This document shows positions 8,933 through 16,352 of a DNA stretch of 31,725 bases, piece by piece. The DNA lies in assembly GCF_028206995.1 (NCBI RefSeq), contig NZ_JAQLFL010000003.1, positions 173,709-205,433 of the forward strand, in the 5' to 3' direction. The stretch comes from Collinsella aerofaciens. GTDB taxonomy: Bacteria > Actinomycetota > Coriobacteriia > Coriobacteriales > Coriobacteriaceae. The notes under the pieces were generated by a model. It did no database searches and was not told the DNA's origin. It worked only from the letters and a program-made list of their open reading frames with translations. A program made the translations under genes and the position numbers. Each line of letters starts with the position of its first letter. Position 1 is the stretch's first letter.

Positions 8933-10219
8933 TTACTGCCTTGCGGCACGATCCAAATGTCGGCGTCCAAACAGCAGCAGCGTCGCGGGAACTGCCGTCA
9001 CGACCATGCCTGCCCCCACGAGTGTCTGCTGCACGCCAAATGTCGCCGCCAGCCACGGGGCAATCGCCAGCGGCGCCACGCCGGCGAACATGTTGCCAAA
9101 GCCCATGACCGAGTTGACGCGACCGAGCTGCTCGAGCGGAGCCGTCGTTTGGACAATCGTGTTGTGGAGCGGGTTGACGACGCCCCAGGCCACACCAAGG
9201 ACAATCTGGCCGACAAGGGCTACGCCCACGTACGGTGTTCCCACATAGAGCAGACTTCCCAGGCCCACGGACATAAGTGCCACGAGCAGCGTTTTTAGGT
9301 TTACCAAGTGCAGCGGCAAGCGGAGCGCAACGACGGCGCCCAGCACCGCGCCCACGCCCGAGGCCGACGAAAGCCAGCCCATCCACTCAACACCGACATG
9401 CAGAACATCGCGGTAGAAGAACGACTCCAGTGGATCGAAGGCACCGTAGCCAAAGTTCGAAAGGAAAATAATGCAGAACAGCAGGGCGAGGACGCTGTTG
9501 GCGAAGACTGTCTTGATGCTAGTCGCGAAGGTTGCACGGGAAGATGTGTTGGGGTCGGAGCTTTGGCTGGCCTTATCCGATGTGATGTCGCCGATCGCGG
9601 GTTTGCCTTCGTGTGTGGCGGCCTGACCTGCACTTTGCCTAAAGTCCCAGCCGGCAATGAGCGCCAATGCGGTAAAGAGCATCATGAGCACGAACACCGC
9701 GCGCGACGACGCAGCCGCCGCGACAAAGCCGCCCATCATGGGGCCAACGATGATACTCACGTTTGAAAGCATGGCGATGGCAGAGTTGATGTCTTTGAGC
9801 TCGACAGGATCGTCGGTGAGGTAGGCTGGATAGGATGTGGCGATGGGCTGGGCAAACCCCATCACAAAGCCCAGGAGCACCGCGCCGAGCAGGACGATGC
9901 CGGTCGCGCTGCCAAAGGCAATGATCGCCGCGCCGGTTGTCAGCGTGCCCACGATGCTCAGCAAGAAATGGCGGCGCGGGCCCCAAGCGTCGAGCGCCGC
10001 ACCGCCCGCAAAGGACCCCAGGATCACAAAGACGTTCATAAAGAGGACAGCCAGCGATGTCGCGACGACCGAAGCGCCGTCCGCATAGGTAAGCGTTCCG
10101 ATGACGCCGATAAAGTAGCTGGTCTGAAAACCGGTGTAGATGAGAAAGCGCATCGCCACCAGACGCTTGGCCTGCACGGACAGCGATGATTGAGGCTTTG
10201 AGAAAAGGGAGGCGAGCAT
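8933..10219 (-). CDS. Major facilitator superfamily transporter
   Basis: A 428-aa integral membrane protein with about 12 hydrophobic segments. The start chosen is ATG 10219, because AAGGAG sits just upstream (minus strand, near 10225-10230); longer starts lack this. The loop between helices 2 and 3 has the MFS-type stretch GGAALDAWGPRRHFLL, close to the conserved G-x-x-x-D-R-x-G-R-R motif. A charged cytoplasmic loop (SSDPNTSSRATFATS) divides the halves. The overall type is like bacterial MFS drug or small-molecule exporters; the substrate is unknown. Upstream, GTTTCAT...ATGCGGA (10231-10248) is mirrored by TCCGCATGAAAC (10285-10296), which could form a leader hairpin. The gene is monocistronic, with a hairpin repeat abutting its stop. 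Confidence 0.85.
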   Translation of the reverse strand: MLASLFSKPQSSLSVQAKRLVAMRFLIYTGFQTSYFIGVIGTLTYADGASVVATSLAVLFMNVFVILGSFAGGAALDAWGPRRHFLLSIVGTLTTGAAIIAFGSATGIVLLGAVLLGFVMGFAQPIATSYPAYLTDDPVELKDINSAIAMLSNVSIIVGPMMGGFVAAAASSRAVFVLMMLFTALALIAGWDFRQSAGQAATHEGKPAIGDITSDKASQSSDPNTSSRATFATSIKTVFANSVLALLFCIIFLSNFGYGAFDPLESFFYRDVLHVGVEWMGWLSSASGVGAVLGAVVALRLPLHLVNLKTLLVALMSVGLGSLLYVGTPYVGVALVGQIVLGVAWGVVNPLHNTIVQTTAPLEQLGRVNSVMGFGNMFAGVAPLAIAPWLAATFGVQQTLVGAGMVVTAVPATLLLFGRRHLDRAARQ

Positions 10220-10394
10220 GGAGACTCCTTGTTTCATACGAATGCGGACGGCGGGCATTCGCCACTGTCTGTCAAATCAATCTATCCGCATGAAACATTA
10301 AGGACGCATCAAGCCCCTTCTCTCCGTTTTTCGCCCGTCATGAACTACTTGGTAGATTGTAAGGCATGTCCCACACATCTACCAAAGCAAAAAA

Positions 10395-10425
10395 CACCAC
10401 AAAGGCGCCTGTCCCCTTTGTGGTG
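10395..10425 (-). terminator. Palindromic repeat with U-tract, probable terminator
   Basis: Arms CACCACAAAGG and CCTTTGTGGTG enclose the typical CGCCTGTCC loop. On the minus strand the hairpin is followed directly by TTTTTTG. It lies downstream of the moaC-mobB gene and upstream of the MFS gene, so it separates the two units. It is a member of the CCTGTCCC-loop repeat family. Confidence 0.7.
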
Positions 10426-10451
10426 GAAGTGACGTTTGCCCAGATAAAACC

Positions 10452-10480
10452 TGCCAAAATAAACCTGTCCCTTTTTGGCA
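10452..10480 (-). terminator. Hairpin with CCTGTCCC loop, probable moa operon terminator
   Basis: TGCCAAAA and TTTTGGCA form the stem around a loop that again contains CCTGTCCC. On the minus strand it is followed by GGTTTTATC. The stem sequence differs from the CCACCACAAAGG copies but the loop is shared. Confidence 0.6.
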
Positions 10481-10500
10481 TGTTATGGCAGCGCAGCGAG

Positions 10501-10598
10501 CCGGTTCCAAGTGCCCCAGGTCGCCCCGAAAGAGGAGCGACGCGTACTTTGGTACGCGAGCGACGGCTTGAGGGGCGAGATGGGGTGCTTGGGGCCGG
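10501..10598 (-). other. Large imperfect hairpin (about 98 nt) after moaC-mobB
   Basis: CCGGTTCCAAGTGCCCC (10501-10517) pairs with GGGGTGCTTGGGGCCGG (10582-10598) allowing G-U pairs. TCGCCCC pairs with GGGGCGA, and the tip is CGCGTAC-TTTG-GTACGCG (541-547 with 552-558 of the 10 kb block). It starts eight bases after the moaC-mobB stop on the minus strand. There is no U-tract directly after it. It could be a 3'-UTR structure protecting the message, a small RNA, or a genomic repeat. The remaining part of 10220-10605 holds the two repeats listed above and no gene. Confidence 0.6.
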
Positions 10599-10605
10599 CG
10601 CAGCG

Positions 10606-11907
10606 TCAAGCCTGAAGGTGGTCTTGGATGAGGTCACAGATGGCTCGGGCGTCGTTAATGTTAATGGCTCTGGTCGCAAAGCCGGCGTCGAAGGCCTGAC
10701 GCGCCAAGGCCTCATTGCAGGCAAGGGCCAGCGTGCGGCCGTCGACCAGATCAAGCGAGCTCTTGCCGCGCAGACGGTCGACACCGGAGCGCGCGACCAC
10801 GATGTTGTCGAAGCCCTCAGTCTTGTAGCCCTCGATGATCACCACGTCGACATCGTTGTAGCGCGACAGCAGCTCGCGCGCGGGCATCTCGTCCTCCTCG
10901 CGCGTGTCGGCGTACTCCGCCCAGCGCGTGGCGCAGATGAGGCCCACGTGTTTGGATCCGGCCTGATGATGGCGCCACGTATCCTTAGCGGGCACGTCGA
11001 TATCAAAGCCGTGGTGCCCATGATGCTTGAGCGAACCCACGCGCAGGCCGCGGCGGGTGAGCTCGGCGATAACTTTCTCGACAAGTGTGGTCTTGCCCGA
11101 GTTTTGGTAGCCGATAAACGCGATCGCGGGGACGGCCGGTGCCGGAGCTGCGGGCGCGACGGCGACGGATGCGCTCGCGGGTGCGTCACCCGCGGCTCCC
11201 ACGGCCTCAACAGCAGCGGCCCGACGCTCGGCACGATCCCACACGCCCGAGCGGCCGCCCTCCTTGTGCAGTAGGCGCACGTCGACGATCTCCATGCCGC
11301 GATCGACCGCCTTGCACATGTCGTAGATCGTTAGGCACGCGGCGCTCGCGCCGGTCAACGCCTCCATCTCGATACCCGTCTTGCCCGTCACGCCGGCCGT
11401 AACCAGCACGTGAAAGCCAACCTGCCCGTCCGCGCGCGCCGGCGCCCAGCCCTCGGGCACGTCATCGACAGGCGTCCCCGCCGGAGCGATGGGCGCAATG
11501 TCGCACTTGCTCTTGGTAATGAGCAGCGGATGGCACATGGGAATGATATCGCTCGTCCGCTTGATAGCCATGATGCCCGCCACGCGCGCGCAGGCAAGCA
11601 CGTCGCCCTTTTTGGCGCGGTCCTGCAGCACCATAGCCTGCGTCTCGGGGTGCATGAGGATGGTGCCCTCGGCGATGGCGATGCGATGGGTCTCGGCCTT
11701 GTCGGACACGTCGACCATGCGCACCTCGCCCTTGGCGTCCACGTGCGTCAGCTCGTCGCGACGGGCGTCGCGGGCGGGCTCGGTGGCAGCACCGGCAGTC
11801 GGCTGCGCGGCTGCGACGGCGTCGCTGTCAGTAGCCGTGACTTTGTGGGCAGACATCGCGGCCCTGCGAGCGGCCTTGGTAGCATCGGCGTACCTGCTCT
11901 TGGCCAT
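10606..11907 (-). CDS. moaC: MoaC-MobB fusion: cyclic pyranopterin monophosphate synthase + guanine dinucleotide adapter
   Basis: A 433-aa protein for molybdenum cofactor synthesis. The start is ATG 11907, with GGAGG (11916-11920) eight bases upstream, inside the end of moaA; only four bases separate the two genes. Residues 1-50 are an Ala-rich, basic extension. Residues about 52-225 are MoaC: KKGDVLACARVAGIMAIKRT, IIPMCHPL, MEALTGASAACLTIYDMCKA and KEGGRSG. MoaC completes conversion of the MoaA product to cPMP. An Ala/Pro/Val linker (226-258) leads to MobB at about 261-433, with the P-loop GYQNSGKT (266-273), SLKHHGHHGFDIDVP and VVIIEGYKTEGF; MobB assists addition of GMP to molybdopterin. 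Joining an early and a late step in one chain is unusual. Both halves keep their motifs and are probably active. Confidence 0.92.
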   Translation of the reverse strand: MAKSRYADATKAARRAAMSAHKVTATDSDAVAAAQPTAGAATEPARDARRDELTHVDAKGEVRMVDVSDKAETHRIAIAEGTILMHPETQAMVLQDRAKKGDVLACARVAGIMAIKRTSDIIPMCHPLLITKSKCDIAPIAPAGTPVDDVPEGWAPARADGQVGFHVLVTAGVTGKTGIEMEALTGASAACLTIYDMCKAVDRGMEIVDVRLLHKEGGRSGVWDRAERRAAAVEAVGAAGDAPASASVAVAPAAPAPAVPAIAFIGYQNSGKTTLVEKVIAELTRRGLRVGSLKHHGHHGFDIDVPAKDTWRHHQAGSKHVGLICATRWAEYADTREEDEMPARELLSRYNDVDVVIIEGYKTEGFDNIVVARSGVDRLRGKSSLDLVDGRTLALACNEALARQAFDAGFATRAININDARAICDLIQDHLQA

Positions 11908-11911
11908 ATGA

Positions 11912-12967
11912 TCATCCTCCGATTTGGGACATGAATCGTTGCGTGCCCTCAATTATCGCGTGTTCCTGCGGTTTGTGGGCCACGGCATCGCGCCAAATCG
12001 AAAGTACCTGCATATCATCACCACGGCGCAGCGCCTCACGCACCGAATACTCGGCATCGCTGAACAGGCACGGACGCACGTTGCCATCGGCCGTCAGGCG
12101 CAGACGGTTGCAATTCGCACAAAAATGGTTGGACATGGCGCTGATAAAGCCGACCGTTCCCGCCGCGCCCGGAAAGTGCCAATAGCGCGCAGGGCCCGCG
12201 CCGGCAGGAGCGTCGTTGATGTCGAGCGGCTCGAGCTCGCCCAGTCCCGCCGCGGTGGCCCCAGCATTGATGCGCGCCCGCAGCTCGTCGCTCGGCACGG
12301 TATCGCTCGCGTCCCACAGCTCGGGATTGAGTGCGGGCGCATGCGGGTCCACAGCGCAATGCGAGCTCGTGTGCTCGTCGCCAATGGGCATGTATTCGAT
12401 AAAGCGAAGGTGGATGGGGCGGTCGACGGTCAGCCGCGCGAGGGCAGCCACATCCTGGTTGAGCCGGCGCACCACAACACAGTTGACCTTAACGGGCTCA
12501 AAGCCCCAAGCCAGCGCCGCGTCGATGCCAGCCATGGTCTGCTCGAGCCGGCCCAGGCGCGTGATCTTTCCAAACAGCGCAGGGTCGAGCGTATCGAGCG
12601 AGATGTTGACGCGGTTAAGCCCGGCGTCTTTGAGCTGCGGCGCCAGCTTGGGCAGCAGGGCGCCATTGGTGGTGAGCGAGATGTCCTCGATCTGCGGGAT
12701 CGCGCGGATGTCGCGAATGAGCGGGATGATACGGCGGCTGACCAGCGGCTCGCCGCCCGTCAGGCGCACGCGGCGAATGCCCTCCCCCGCCACCAAGCGC
12801 ACAAAGCGGGCGATTTCCTCGGCACTGAGTAGCTCGTCGTGCGCGCGGGGCGCCACGCCATCGGCCGGCATGCAGTAAATGCAGCGGAAATTGCACTTGT
12901 CGGTAACGGCAATGCGCAGGTAGTTGATATCGCGACCAAAGCCGTCATGTTGCACGTGCCCGTCCAC
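11912..12967 (-). CDS. moaA: GTP 3',8-cyclase, radical SAM enzyme of molybdenum cofactor synthesis
   Basis: A 351-aa radical SAM enzyme that, with SAM and two 4Fe-4S clusters, turns GTP into the cyclic intermediate used by MoaC. The N-terminal cluster motif is CNFRCIYC (CX3CX2C, first Cys near residue 26). RLTGGEPLV is the SAM-binding GGEP motif, and the C-terminal cluster motif is CANCNRLRLTADGNVRPC (CX2CX13C). The C-terminus ends in GG, as active MoaA proteins do. The start is GTG 12967, with GGGGAGGG just upstream. It is the first gene of a two-gene unit with the moaC-mobB fusion. A TATTAT sequence (13008-13013, minus) is a possible -10 element without a clear -35. Confidence 0.93.
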   Translation of the reverse strand: MDGHVQHDGFGRDINYLRIAVTDKCNFRCIYCMPADGVAPRAHDELLSAEEIARFVRLVAGEGIRRVRLTGGEPLVSRRIIPLIRDIRAIPQIEDISLTTNGALLPKLAPQLKDAGLNRVNISLDTLDPALFGKITRLGRLEQTMAGIDAALAWGFEPVKVNCVVVRRLNQDVAALARLTVDRPIHLRFIEYMPIGDEHTSSHCAVDPHAPALNPELWDASDTVPSDELRARINAGATAAGLGELEPLDINDAPAGAGPARYWHFPGAAGTVGFISAMSNHFCANCNRLRLTADGNVRPCLFSDAEYSVREALRRGDDMQVLSIWRDAVAHKPQEHAIIEGTQRFMSQIGG

Positions 12968-13099
12968 GCAGCCCTCCCCTCACGCGGCGTTTTATTCTTC
13001 GGAAAACATAATACCCCACGACAGATTTATGCCGACACCCGTACGACAGGACAGGTCGCTTCGAGCAAGACCGGCTTCCCAAGCCCATCCTCAACACAG

Positions 13100-13160
13100 A
13101 CCATCACAACATTCGATGCTTTTCCCGTTTTTGGCGAAAAACGTCGAATGTTGTGATGGT
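13100..13160. repeat. 61-nt long-hairpin repeat, copy 2
   Basis: Arms ACCATCACAACATTCGATG and CGTCGAATGTTGTGATGGT flank a T-rich centre; paired, they form a stem of more than 20 bp. All 61 bases are identical to the copy at 14342-14402 in the same orientation. It lies 40 nt after the stop of the nuclease-like gene. No T-run follows on the minus strand. Confidence 0.85.
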
Positions 13161-13200
13161 CTGCCTGCCCACGGCACCCCGTAGAAGGACCAAAGCGCCC

Positions 13201-14238
13201 CTAAAGGCCGCCGTCCCAGTGCCGAATCACGAATTCTCGCAGGTCGTTTTGACGTTTCTGGAACGCTTCGCTTCGGTCGCACTTAAGGCCCATAGCGAAC
13301 GCGATGGCGTTCATCGCCCGGTGCAACTGCAGCTGATGGGCAAACTGAGTCCCGGTGAGGACGATCATCTTAAAGCCCAGCGCGCTCAGCACGGTCATAC
13401 GCTCCGCATCCGACGCGCTGCGCTGTTTATCAAGATGGTCCGAGCCGTTGTATTCAATCCCCGTACCGCTCGCAGGCGCATATACGTCGATCTCGAAATA
13501 CCCGGCCTTTGCGAGATACTTGAACTCGTTGGGAACATCGACCCGATGGTTGAGCTCGATCTTGGCGTATCCCAACCCTCCCTGGGAACGTTTTGCTACA
13601 ACCATGATTGCGGTGGCCGTCTCCATGGGCGACCGCGCGCCATCGTGCACGCGCTTGAGCACGGCGGCCGCGCGCATGGCCCCCTGACGAGATCGGTTCT
13701 CATTGCAATAGGCAATCAAGTCGGCAACGGTATACCTCTGCCCCATCTCGATATAATCGCCTGTCGACAGATGATTCAAATGGTATCGGGCACAGATTTC
13801 GTAGCCATATTCCAGCTGCTCGGGCTCGCTCATCCACGAACCCGCTTGGACAAAACACATGACCTCATCAACCACCAGAAGGCCCTCTGCCACCTCGATA
13901 AGATGGCCTGGAGGTACCGGCGCTCCAAACACGTGGCACCTAAATCCAGCCGGCGTCGAGCGCTCAAAATCGAAGTTGACGAGCGTGTCGATATGATCGA
14001 GCTCTTCTCGTGGAATACCAAGCGAAACCAGATAGTCGGCAACAATCCCAACTGCCGCTGAAGCCCTCAGCCCCTTGGCATCGAGCCCCAATTTGGGCAG
14101 GCCCGCGGCCGGCTCCGCCTCGTTAGAAAGCGAGTCCTCATCGTATAGGCTGCTTGCTCGCGAGAGCGACTCGGACGTGCGCGCCACGTTGTGGTACAGC
14201 CAGGCAGTCTTATGGGACAGGACGATCGGCAGGTCCAT
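13201..14238 (-). CDS. Predicted PD-(D/E)xK nuclease-like protein (DUF559/AbiEi-type architecture)
   Basis: A 345-aa protein of unproven function. ATG 14238 has GGAGGG directly upstream. The first residues (IVLSHKTAWLYH) resemble the N-termini of AbiEi-like/DUF559 proteins, which start with a short LSH-x-x-A-L/W segment. The C-terminal 140 residues show the fold pattern of very short patch repair-like nucleases: RSPMET (E206), FEIDVYAP (D251), GIEYNGSDH (E262, H268), DAERMTVLSALGFKMIVLT. These would be the acidic metal-binding residues of a PD-(D/E)xK site. No methylase, antitoxin partner or DNA-repair neighbour is present. Possible roles are host defence, a stand-alone toxin-like nuclease or repair. 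Identical 61-nt hairpins lie on both sides. Confidence 0.6.
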   Translation of the reverse strand: MDLPIVLSHKTAWLYHNVARTSESLSRASSLYDEDSLSNEAEPAAGLPKLGLDAKGLRASAAVGIVADYLVSLGIPREELDHIDTLVNFDFERSTPAGFRCHVFGAPVPPGHLIEVAEGLLVVDEVMCFVQAGSWMSEPEQLEYGYEICARYHLNHLSTGDYIEMGQRYTVADLIAYCNENRSRQGAMRAAAVLKRVHDGARSPMETATAIMVVAKRSQGGLGYAKIELNHRVDVPNEFKYLAKAGYFEIDVYAPASGTGIEYNGSDHLDKQRSASDAERMTVLSALGFKMIVLTGTQFAHQLQLHRAMNAIAFAMGLKCDRSEAFQKRQNDLREFVIRHWDGGL

Positions 14239-14341
14239 GAGCCCTCCAATGGAGTCGGATAACCAACCTTATTCCCCTGCCCACGGGTCCGCACACCTTC
14301 GTGCGCAAGAAAGCGATTCCACCCGGTCGAGTGGCAGAAAA

Positions 14342-14402
14342 ACCATCACAACATTCGATGCTTTTCCCGTTTTTGGCGAAAAACGTCGAATGTTGTGATG
14401 GT
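14342..14402 (-). repeat. 61-nt long-hairpin repeat, copy 3, probable terminator of the ABC operon
   Basis: Identical to the copy at 13100-13160. On the minus strand the hairpin is followed by GGTTTTTCTG, so with its long stem it should terminate transcription arriving from the ABC exporter genes, whose last stop is at 14454. Confidence 0.8.
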
Positions 14403-14453
14403 TTGAGACGAGGTGAGGAACACGGAGGGGTCAAAGCATCGTGCTCGAACGGG

Positions 14454-16352
14454 TTAATCCAGCTCTTTTAAGCCATGCGCCAGCTGCCAGTACTCGCCGT
14501 GCTGGGCGAGCAGCTCTTCGTGCGTGCCGCGCTCGATGATGCGGCCGTGTTCGAGGACCATGATGGCGTCGGCGTCGCGGACGGTGGACAGGCGGTGCGC
14601 GATCATAAACGTGGTGCGGCCACGCATGATGCGGTCCATGCCGCGCTCGATGAGCTTTTCGGTGCGCGTGTCGATAGAGCTCGTGGCCTCGTCCAAGATG
14701 AGCACCGGCGGGTCGGCAACGGCCACGCGCGCAATGGCGAGCAGCTGGCGCTGGCCCTGCGACAGGTTGGCGCCATCGGCCGTGACCGGCGTGTCGTACC
14801 CTCTAGGCAGACGGCGAATAAACGAATCGGCGCAGGCTGCCTCGGCAGCGGCGCGCACCTCCTCGTCGGTCGCGTCGAGCTTGCCAAAGCGGATGTTCTG
14901 CGCAATGGTGCCGCTAAACAAGTGCGTGTCCTGCAGCACAATGCCGAGCGACCCGCGCAGGCTGGCCTTGGCAATGTGCTTGACGTCGATGCCGTCGTAC
15001 GTGATCTCGCCGTCATCGACCTCGTAGAAGCGGTTGATGAGGTTGGTGATGGTCGTCTTTCCGGCGCCCGTCGAGCCCACAAACGCGATCTTTTGCCCCG
15101 GCTTGGCAAACAGGTTGAGGTCCGTGAGCACACGGGTGCCCGGCACGTAGGAAAAGTCCACGGCATGGAAGCGCACGTCGCCGGCAAGCGGGACCAAGCT
15201 GCACGTGAGCTCGGTACCGTCGGCGGCCACCGCGCGGCCCGACTCATCAACGGCAGCCACATCATGCAGGTGCCCGTACGAGCCCACGCCCTGGCCCTCG
15301 GGAATCTTCCATGCCCACGCGGCGTCGCCCGTCTGCACCAGCTCCACGCAGCCCTCGTCCACCTCGGGCTCAAGATCCATGGCGGCAAACAGACGCTCGG
15401 CACCGGCCAGCGCGTTGAGCAAGAAGTTGCCCAGCTGCGTAAACTGGTTGATGGGCATGGCCGCCTGGCGCACAAAGACCAGGTAACTTGCAAGCGCGCC
15501 CACGTCGGCGAGCCCCTTGATGCAGAGCATGCCGCCCGCCACGGCGACGATGGCATAGTTGACGTAGCCAATCACCACGGTCATGGGCACCATGGAGTTG
15601 GCATAGCTCACGGCGGCGGTGCCGGTGCGCCGAAGCTCGTCGTTGCGGCAGGTGAAGCCGGCGATATTCGCTGCCTCGCGGTTAAAGACCTTGATGACCT
15701 TTTGGCCCGAGACCATCTCTTCGATATATCCGTCCAAGTCGCCAAGCGATGCCTGCTGGGCGGCAAAGAAGCGCTTAGAGCGCGCGCCCGAGTAGCGCGC
15801 ATACAGCACAATGGCCGCATCGCACACGAGCGTAATAATCGTGAGCTGCCAGTTAAGGATGATGAGCATGGCCGTGGTGCCCACAACCTGAATGGCGGCC
15901 TGAATCACGTTGGCAAAGCTGTTGTTGAGCGCCTCGGAGACGGTGTCGACGTCGTTGGTGAAAAAGCTCATGATGTCGCCCGAGCGCGTGCCGTCAAAAT
16001 AACTGAGCGGCAGCGTCTGGATGTGCGCGAACAGGTCGCGGCGAATGTCGGACACCACGCGTTGGGCCGCGCGCACCATAATCTGCGAGTAGCCCAGGGC
16101 CGAAAGCACGCCCGCAGCGTAGATGATCGCCGTCAGGATGACCTGCTTGGCGAGCAGCTCCTCCCCGCCCGTGGCCAAACCGTTAACGATGGGACGCACC
16201 ATGTAGGTGCCGACGAGGCTCGCGATGGCGGCGACGGAGGCGAGCACGCCCACCGCGAGCAACGAGAACTTGGCATGCCCCATGTAGGAGAGCAAGCGGC
16301 GCACAGTGCGCTTGAGGTCGGCCGGGCGTGCTTGGGCTGCGGTCTTAGGCAT
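14454..16352 (-). CDS. ABC exporter half-transporter, catalytically canonical subunit
   Basis: A 632-aa fused membrane/ATPase subunit of a type IV (multidrug-type) ABC exporter. The start is ATG 16352, overlapping the end of the partner gene by 8 nt (ATGCCTAA), with GGGGGTGAG upstream. Six transmembrane helices lie within about residues 28-330. The nucleotide-binding domain has Walker A GSTGAGKTT (426-434), signature LSQGQ (about 530), Walker B LILDEATSSID with catalytic Glu (555) and the switch His in AHRLSTV (586). An unusual insert of about 60 residues, rich in Asp/Glu/Gly, joins the membrane and ATPase domains (around 335-400). Together with the upstream gene it should form a heterodimer like TM287/288 or BmrCD exporting drugs, lipids or peptides; the substrate is not evident. 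Confidence 0.9.
   Translation of the reverse strand: MPKTAAQARPADLKRTVRRLLSYMGHAKFSLLAVGVLASVAAIASLVGTYMVRPIVNGLATGGEELLAKQVILTAIIYAAGVLSALGYSQIMVRAAQRVVSDIRRDLFAHIQTLPLSYFDGTRSGDIMSFFTNDVDTVSEALNNSFANVIQAAIQVVGTTAMLIILNWQLTIITLVCDAAIVLYARYSGARSKRFFAAQQASLGDLDGYIEEMVSGQKVIKVFNREAANIAGFTCRNDELRRTGTAAVSYANSMVPMTVVIGYVNYAIVAVAGGMLCIKGLADVGALASYLVFVRQAAMPINQFTQLGNFLLNALAGAERLFAAMDLEPEVDEGCVELVQTGDAAWAWKIPEGQGVGSYGHLHDVAAVDESGRAVAADGTELTCSLVPLAGDVRFHAVDFSYVPGTRVLTDLNLFAKPGQKIAFVGSTGAGKTTITNLINRFYEVDDGEITYDGIDVKHIAKASLRGSLGIVLQDTHLFSGTIAQNIRFGKLDATDEEVRAAAEAACADSFIRRLPRGYDTPVTADGANLSQGQRQLLAIARVAVADPPVLILDEATSSIDTRTEKLIERGMDRIMRGRTTFMIAHRLSTVRDADAIMVLEHGRIIERGTHEELLAQHGEYWQLAHGLKELD

Noticed and set aside
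8933..10258. Longer start for the MFS gene at 10258
   Set aside because: The added residues are hydrophilic and lack a Shine-Dalgarno; ATG 10219 has a good AAGGAG.
7849..10480. CRISPR-like array from the recurring palindromes
   Set aside because: Copies are kilobases apart, differ in arm sequence, have no regular spacers and no cas genes.
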